Assembly: GCF_020012125.1 (NCBI RefSeq)
Contig: NZ_JAIFAG010000001.1
Coordinates: forward strand, 4,712,001 to 4,776,000
Length of the DNA: 64,000 nucleotides
From: Hymenobacter psoromatis
GTDB lineage: Bacteria; Bacteroidota; Bacteroidia; Cytophagales; Hymenobacteraceae
Direction: 5' to 3'
Shown here: piece after piece, positions 59,183 to 64,000 of the stretch
How the letters are laid out: each line of letters opens with the position of its first letter
Numbering within the stretch: position 1 is the stretch's first letter
The notes under the pieces: model-generated
The model's database searches: none
What the model was told of the DNA's origin: nothing
The model's input: only the letters and a program-made list of their open reading frames with translations
Program-made: the position numbers and the translations under genes

Positions 59183-59557
59183 ATGAAAAATACAGGTAAG
59201 TTTTTAGTCTTTTTATCTGCTGTAATTGGGGCATCCTGTAAACAGCAGAACCCGGCGGACTTTAAAGGAAAGTTAGTTGGGGAGTGGCAAATAGTTGGGG
59301 CGAAAAGCAAAGAACCCAATTTATTGATTTATCTAATAGATGACGGTGGTTTATTTGCCCATGATGATTTAACCGGGAAGTGGCGGGGCTACTCGGCTTG
59401 GTTATCTGATGACCGAAACACTCTTTTGGGTAGACAGGGCTGCACCGAACATTATGCGCTACGTATATCATACCTGCCTACCCAAGACAGAATAGTTATT
59501 AACGATACGTTCTTATTGAGGCATATCAGCTTGGTGCCTAGACAGCCTAAGGAATAA
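59183..59557 (+). CDS. Small AT-richer lipoprotein of unknown function
   Basis: The 124-residue protein begins with a lipoprotein signal (FLVFLSAVIGASC, Cys near 19). The rest (LVGEWQIVGAKSK, then strands with WRGYSAW and ISYLPTQDRIVINDTF) suggests a small beta-barrel such as lipocalin-like DUF proteins, but I do not recognise it. The base composition is visibly more AT-rich than the neighbours and codon use is different (TTA, ATA, AAT), which suggests recent acquisition. It has no partner genes. The gap 59558-59700 holds nothing I recognise. Confidence 0.65.
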   Translation: MKNTGKFLVFLSAVIGASCKQQNPADFKGKLVGEWQIVGAKSKEPNLLIYLIDDGGLFAHDDLTGKWRGYSAWLSDDRNTLLGRQGCTEHYALRISYLPTQDRIVINDTFLLRHISLVPRQPKE

Positions 59558-59700
59558 TGCAAGGTAGCTAAAACTCTAATTACCAAGTTAGTAGATGCCG
59601 TTGGCTAGCCACTGATTTGGGAATGCTAATCTGATACACAGTGCGAGAAACCTCAGCAGCCGTAAGCCTATATCAATAACTGTAGGAGGGGGTAGAAATA

Positions 59701-60825
59701 CTACCGCATGGCTATCTGCACCGGCTGTTGCGCGGCGATGTCTTCGCTGCCGGATTTCAGCACTACATCGCCCGCTTTCAGGTTGCCGAATACTTGCACC
59801 TGACCGTTGTTCTCGTCGCCGGCTTGCACGTCAATTAGCTTAGTGCGGCCGCCGGCTACCTGGATGATGTAGGTGCGCTCGGACGTGTTGACGATGGCCG
59901 ATTTGGGGACGAACAGGCTGCTTTGCGGCTGCGTGATAGGGAGGATGGCCGAGGCGAACATACCGGGCTTCAACTCATCACCGGGATTGGGAATGTCGAT
60001 TTCGACCTGCTCGGAGCGGGTGGCAACCTGCACGTTGCCCGCGAGCCGGGTAATGTGGCCCGTGAAGGTGCGGCCGGGGTAGGACTTCACTGAAAAGTGC
60101 ACGGTGCTGCCTTGGTGCATATCGGCGACGTAAGCCTCGGGCACCGCTACCCGCAGGCGTAACCGGCTGATTTGCCGTATTTTGAAGAGGGGTAAGGCTC
60201 CGGGGCCACCCTGGCCCACGGCCGCGCCGGGCGAGAGGTTACGCTCGGTGATGACGCCGGCGAAGGGGGCTGTGAGGTGCAGGTAGCTGGCCATTTGGGC
60301 GGCGGCATTGTAGTGGGCGCGGGCGGCTACCACGTTGAGGCTATCGGCGGCTGCTTGGGCCCGGCTCTGGTCGAGGTTGAGGGGCGCGACGGCCCCGGCG
60401 GTGCGAGCCGTTTGGCGCAGGCGGCGGTAGCTGCCCCGGCTGGCCTGAAAGATGGCTTCGGCGGCTTTTTCCTTCGAAAGTGCCTCGTTAAGGGCGGCGG
60501 TTAATTCGGGCGCGTCAAGGTCAGCCAGCACCTGGCCCTGGTGTACGTGGTCGCCAATATCAACGTATAGTTTTTTAACGTAAGCCCCCACGCGGGGCGA
60601 AATATCCGTTTGGAAATAACTCTCCAACTCGCCCGGCAGGTTGAGCGATTGCGATGGCTGCGAGGCCGTGACACGCACCGCCTCCAGTGGAGCCTTGGCG
60701 GTTGCGGGGGGGGTAGGGTCGTCGGCCGCTGACCCATTGACCGGGTTTTCGGCGGAGGAGCAGCCAGCGACTAAAGCCGCAGAACAGAGGAGCGCGCAGG
60801 CGGAGGAAAGAAAGCGGGAAGACAT
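59701..60825 (-). CDS. RND efflux periplasmic adaptor (membrane fusion protein), lipoprotein
   Basis: The 374-residue protein has a lipobox (LVAGC near 22) and the adaptor plan: a first lipoyl half (SPRVGAYVKKLYVDIGDHVHQGQVLADLD near 75-105), a helical hairpin (ALSKEKAAEAIFQASRGSYRR...), the second lipoyl half (LTAPFAGVITERNLSPGAAV), and beta-barrel and membrane-proximal domains. It links the inner membrane pump to an outer membrane channel. It lies 66 bases downstream of the pump gene and is almost certainly in the same operon. No outer membrane factor is in the window. Confidence 0.92.
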   Translation of the reverse strand: MSSRFLSSACALLCSAALVAGCSSAENPVNGSAADDPTPPATAKAPLEAVRVTASQPSQSLNLPGELESYFQTDISPRVGAYVKKLYVDIGDHVHQGQVLADLDAPELTAALNEALSKEKAAEAIFQASRGSYRRLRQTARTAGAVAPLNLDQSRAQAAADSLNVVAARAHYNAAAQMASYLHLTAPFAGVITERNLSPGAAVGQGGPGALPLFKIRQISRLRLRVAVPEAYVADMHQGSTVHFSVKSYPGRTFTGHITRLAGNVQVATRSEQVEIDIPNPGDELKPGMFASAILPITQPQSSLFVPKSAIVNTSERTYIIQVAGGRTKLIDVQAGDENNGQVQVFGNLKAGDVVLKSGSEDIAAQQPVQIAMR

Positions 60826-60891
60826 CACAAGGAAGGAAAAAACGGGGGTTCACACGCCAAGCGAACAAAGGAATAGCTACTAGCCTGAAAA

Positions 60892-63800
60892 TTAATGTGC
60901 CACCAATTCGCGCTCAGCTACCGGCAGCGGCTCGCCATCGTAGGTGGCGCTTTCGCGGTCGTCGGGGTCGAGTGAGACGGAGACGAAGCTGGTTTTGCGC
61001 TGCACGGCGGCAAACACGACAGGGAGGATAAACAGCGCGGCCACCGTGGAAGCCAGCAGGCCGCCGATAACGGCGCGGCCCAGCGGGGCGGTTTGCTCGC
61101 CGCTCTCGCCCAGGCCTGAAGCCATTGGGAGCATCCCGGCAATCATAGCGATGCTGGTCATCAGGATGGGTCGCAGGCGCGATGCGCCGGCCACGCGGGC
61201 GGCGGCTACGGCATCGTGGTAGCGCAGGCGCAGGCTCTCCGCGTTCGTGACAACCAGCACCGCGTTGGCCACCGACACGCCCACCGACATGATGAGGCCC
61301 ATGTAGGATTGCAAGTTGAGGGTTTCGCCCGTGACCAGCAGCAGGCCCAGCGAGCCCGCCAGCACCGCCGGCACGGTTACCAGCACTACCCCCGCCACTT
61401 TGAGGGACTGGTAATTAGCGGCCAGCAGCAGGAAAATAACTACCACGGCCAGGCCCAGGCCGGTTTGCAGGCTGCCTAGGGTCTCTTGCAGCAGTTGCGC
61501 CAAGCCACGAATCGTGACGACCGCGCCCCGCGGCGGCGTGCCCAGCGCCTGCACGGCGCGTTGCACGGCGCGGGTGGCGGTGCCCAGGTCTTTATGCGAG
61601 ATATTGGCCGATACCGTAATAATGCGGCGCGGGCCGATGCGGTCGTATTCGCCCGGCATGGTGGCCGAGCGCAACGTTGCCACGTCGCCGAGGGTCGGGC
61701 GCAGCTGGCCCGGCACCAAGGGAATGTTGAGCATATCGGCCTTCGAGTTCATATCCTGCGCCGATAGCTGGACCTGCACCTGGTAGGCGAAGCCCTTGCT
61801 GCGGTCGAGCCACAAGTTCTTGGCCGTGAAGCGACTACTACTGGTGGCTGCCACCAGCGAGCGCGAAATCTGGTCGGGCGTCAGGCCAAACTGCGCGGCC
61901 CGCTCGCGGTCAATGTCAATCTGCACGGTGGGGTAGCGCAGGGGCTGGTTGATGCGCACGTCGCGCAGGTAGGGAATCTGGTGCAGGCGCGCTACGAGGC
62001 GCTCGGCAAAGGCTTCGCCGTCGGTGAGGTCCTTACCCCCAATCAAGACTTCGATGGGCGTTTGCGCGCCCTGGCTCATTATCTTGTCCGTCAAGTCGAT
62101 AGGCTCGAAGCTGAGCTGCACATCGGGCAATTGCTTGGCCACAGCTTGGCGAATCCGGTCCTTGAGGTCGTCCAGATTTTTGACTTTATACTCTTCGGCC
62201 AGGTTCACTTGCAGGTCGGCCTCATGGGGGCCGGCGTTGAACACGTACAGTGCGCTCGTACCGTAGCTGCTAGGGGTCAGGCCCACGAAGGCTGAGGTGA
62301 TAGTCACGTTCTGCGGCCCCACCAACTGCCCGATGATGTCAATCAACCGCTTGGTGCGCTCCTCGGTGCGCTCGATGCGCATCCCCTGCGGCGCGATGAG
62401 GCGCACCTGAAACTGCTTCGAGTGAGTGATTTCGGGCATCATATCCTGCCCAATGAAGTAGAAGCACAGGCCCGCCACGGTTAGGCAGACTACCCCGTAA
62501 ATCGTGATAACTAAAGCCCGGTGAGCCAATAACTTATCAAGAATTCGCAAATAATGCAGCTTCACGCGCTCAAAGCCTGATACCTTTTCGGGGTGCGTCA
62601 CCTCGTAGCGTTCCTGCTGCTGCTCAGCGGGCCCGGTCAGGTCGGGGAGCACAGTTAGCTCGTGCGGGGTAGCGTGCGGGTGCGCCTTGAGCCACCAGTT
62701 AGCCACCACCGGTACGAAACTTTGCGAAAGCAGGTACGAGACGATAATCGAAAAGCCCACTGATAGTGAGAGCGGAATAAACATGCCCCGCGGTACGCCC
62801 GTCATCAAAAATGAGGGTGCGAACACGGCCAGAATGCTAAGGGTAATGAGCAGCAGCGGAAACGACACTTCCTGGCTGGCTTCCAGGATGGCGCGGGCCT
62901 TGGGTTGGCCCATTTCCAGGTGCTGGTGAATATTCTCAATCACCACCGTGGCCTGGTCCACCAGGATGCCGATGGCGAGCGACAGGCCCGAAAGCGTCAT
63001 TAGGTTGATAGTCTGGCCCGTGAGTTGAAGCAGCAGAATGGCGGCCAGAATGGAAGCCGGAATGGTCAGAATAACGATGGCCGAGCTGCGGAAGTCGCGC
63101 AAGAATAGCAGCACTACCAAGCCCGTCAGCAGCGCCCCGAGCCCACCCTCGAAGGCTAGGCTGCGCACGGCCTGCGTCACGTACACCGACTGGTCAAACT
63201 CGTAGGTCAGCTTGATAGTGGGGGGTAGCAGGGCCTGCATTTCGGGCAGCTTGGCGCGCAGGTCCTTCACCACGCTCATGGTGGAAGCATCGGCCGACTT
63301 CGTGACCGGAATATAGACTGAGCGCTTGCCATTGATGAGGGCGTAGCCCACTGGCGTATCGGTCGCGTCCTCCACCTTGGCCACGTCGCGCACGAACACC
63401 GTCGGCCCTACCCCCGTCCGCAGCGGGATATTGAGGAAATCGGGCACCTTGCTCACGGTCGTGTTGCTGGGCGTGAGCACCGTGTAGTCGCCGATGCTTA
63501 CCGCGCCGGCCGGCGATATCTGGTTGTTGCGCACAATGGCGGCCACTATCGCGTCGGGCGTGAGGGCGTAGCTTTTCATGCGCTCGGGGTCCACCCGAAT
63601 GACGACCGTGCGTTCGTTGCCACCGAAGGGCGACGGTGCCGAGGCCCCCGGAATCTGCGAAAACAGCGGTCGCACCCGCGTCGAGGCCAGGTCCTGCATC
63701 TGGCCCAGCGAGGCCGTTTTGCTGCTGAAAACCAGCTCACCCACCGGCAGCGAGCTAGCATCGAAGCGCACCACCACGGGCGGCACCGTGCCGGGCGGGA

Positions 63801-64000
63801 AGTAGCTGAGCACCCGGCTCACCTGCGAGGCCACCTCGCCGGCGGCCTGCGCCATGTTGGTGTCTTCGTAAAACGTGCATTTGACGAGGCACAAACCCTG
63901 AATATTCTTCACCTCCACGCTCTGAATGCCCGACACGTAGAGCATCTGGTTCTGATAGCGGGTGGCGATGAAGCCCTCCATCTGGGCCGGCGTCATGCCG
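60892..64000 (-). CDS. RND-family efflux pump permease, 5' end cut off by window
   Basis: At least 1036 codons are visible and the frame is open at the right edge; the first visible residues (GMTPAQMEGFIATRYQNQM) belong near the start of the first periplasmic domain, so roughly 50-60 N-terminal residues are missing. The RND pattern is clear: two groups of membrane segments with a large porter domain between them, LVVLLFLRDFRSS, the middle-segment LAIGILVDQATVVIENIHQHLE with the proton-relay Asp, and in the second half LIMSVGVSVANAVLVVTNAE. It is nearer the heavy-metal/HAE-like Bacteroidota pumps than AcrB in many segments; substrate unknown. The adaptor gene follows. Confidence 0.92.
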   Translation of the reverse strand, partial: GMTPAQMEGFIATRYQNQMLYVSGIQSVEVKNIQGLCLVKCTFYEDTNMAQAAGEVASQVSRVLSYFPPGTVPPVVVRFDASSLPVGELVFSSKTASLGQMQDLASTRVRPLFSQIPGASAPSPFGGNERTVVIRVDPERMKSYALTPDAIVAAIVRNNQISPAGAVSIGDYTVLTPSNTTVSKVPDFLNIPLRTGVGPTVFVRDVAKVEDATDTPVGYALINGKRSVYIPVTKSADASTMSVVKDLRAKLPEMQALLPPTIKLTYEFDQSVYVTQAVRSLAFEGGLGALLTGLVVLLFLRDFRSSAIVILTIPASILAAILLLQLTGQTINLMTLSGLSLAIGILVDQATVVIENIHQHLEMGQPKARAILEASQEVSFPLLLITLSILAVFAPSFLMTGVPRGMFIPLSLSVGFSIIVSYLLSQSFVPVVANWWLKAHPHATPHELTVLPDLTGPAEQQQERYEVTHPEKVSGFERVKLHYLRILDKLLAHRALVITIYGVVCLTVAGLCFYFIGQDMMPEITHSKQFQVRLIAPQGMRIERTEERTKRLIDIIGQLVGPQNVTITSAFVGLTPSSYGTSALYVFNAGPHEADLQVNLAEEYKVKNLDDLKDRIRQAVAKQLPDVQLSFEPIDLTDKIMSQGAQTPIEVLIGGKDLTDGEAFAERLVARLHQIPYLRDVRINQPLRYPTVQIDIDRERAAQFGLTPDQISRSLVAATSSSRFTAKNLWLDRSKGFAYQVQVQLSAQDMNSKADMLNIPLVPGQLRPTLGDVATLRSATMPGEYDRIGPRRIITVSANISHKDLGTATRAVQRAVQALGTPPRGAVVTIRGLAQLLQETLGSLQTGLGLAVVVIFLLLAANYQSLKVAGVVLVTVPAVLAGSLGLLLVTGETLNLQSYMGLIMSVGVSVANAVLVVTNAESLRLRYHDAVAAARVAGASRLRPILMTSIAMIAGMLPMASGLGESGEQTAPLGRAVIGGLLASTVAALFILPVVFAAVQRKTSFVSVSLDPDDRESATYDGEPLPVAERELVAH

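Noticed and set aside
1..64000. CRISPR arrays, tRNA or rRNA genes, and insertion sequences
   Set aside because: No regularly spaced direct repeats, no cloverleaf or T-loop sequences, and no transposase or integrase domains were seen. The palindromes found are single intergenic units, not arrays.

Overview
The window looks like chromosome of a GC-rich Bacteroidota bacterium, most likely Hymenobacter or a close Cytophagales relative. The evidence is: promoter boxes of the Bacteroidota type (TAnnTTTG, at 11059, 12990, 17122, 18918, 25391, 39740, 50898 and 52408); almost no Shine-Dalgarno sequences; the order parA-parB-DUF5683-dapB-lepB; a SerB-SerA fusion; a ketol-acid reductoisomerase of the Bacteroidota/fungal Ilv5 type; and many lipoproteins and Bacteroidota-type outer membrane proteins. 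I found no rRNA, tRNA, CRISPR, prophage or transposase gene. Genus assignment is inference from gene content.

Layout. 1-7 kb holds a cut-off ATP-grasp gene, a zinc metallopeptidase, an Ppx/GppA phosphatase, an rRNA-type methyltransferase, Dps, a Tat-exported dehydrogenase and an HNH nuclease. 7-13 kb is the chromosome-partition and cell-envelope block on the minus strand (parA, two DUF433 genes, parB, DUF5683, dapB, lepB). One of the DUF433 proteins is fused to an EF-Tu domain III-like barrel. 13-19 kb has an orphan peptide-binding lipoprotein, a DUF6438 lipoprotein, yidC and pyrG. 19-25 kb is a small polysaccharide (probably pectin) locus: beta-helix protein, GH28 and GH2. 25-37 kb is a nearly complete branched-chain amino-acid operon on the minus strand, leuA-leuC-leuD-leuB-ilvD-ilvB-ilvN-ilvC-ilvA; only the transaminase is missing. 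37-52 kb is mixed housekeeping and accessory genes: a helical-repeat protein, TraB-like, alpha/beta hydrolase, PBP4, a PIN toxin-antitoxin pair, SerB-SerA, a FadL-like porin, a Gly/Tyr-rich lipoprotein, proS, a GT2 and an O-antigen ligase. 52-59 kb is a ribosomal protein operon from rplC to rpsN. 59-64 kb holds an AT-richer small lipoprotein and an RND efflux adaptor and pump; the pump runs off the window.

Three DNA-level signals run across the whole window. (1) The octamer GGGTAGGG (a match to the FtsK-orienting KOPS pattern GGGNAGGG of E. coli) is strongly over-represented, in all reading frames and between genes. (2) Several families of 60-110 bp inverted repeats fill intergenic gaps, above all in the leu-ilv operon, where every non-overlapping gap carries one. 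(3) Long hairpins sit at gene ends; some contain the stop codons of both convergent genes, one abuts a start codon, and one lies just inside the rplC promoter as a possible attenuator.
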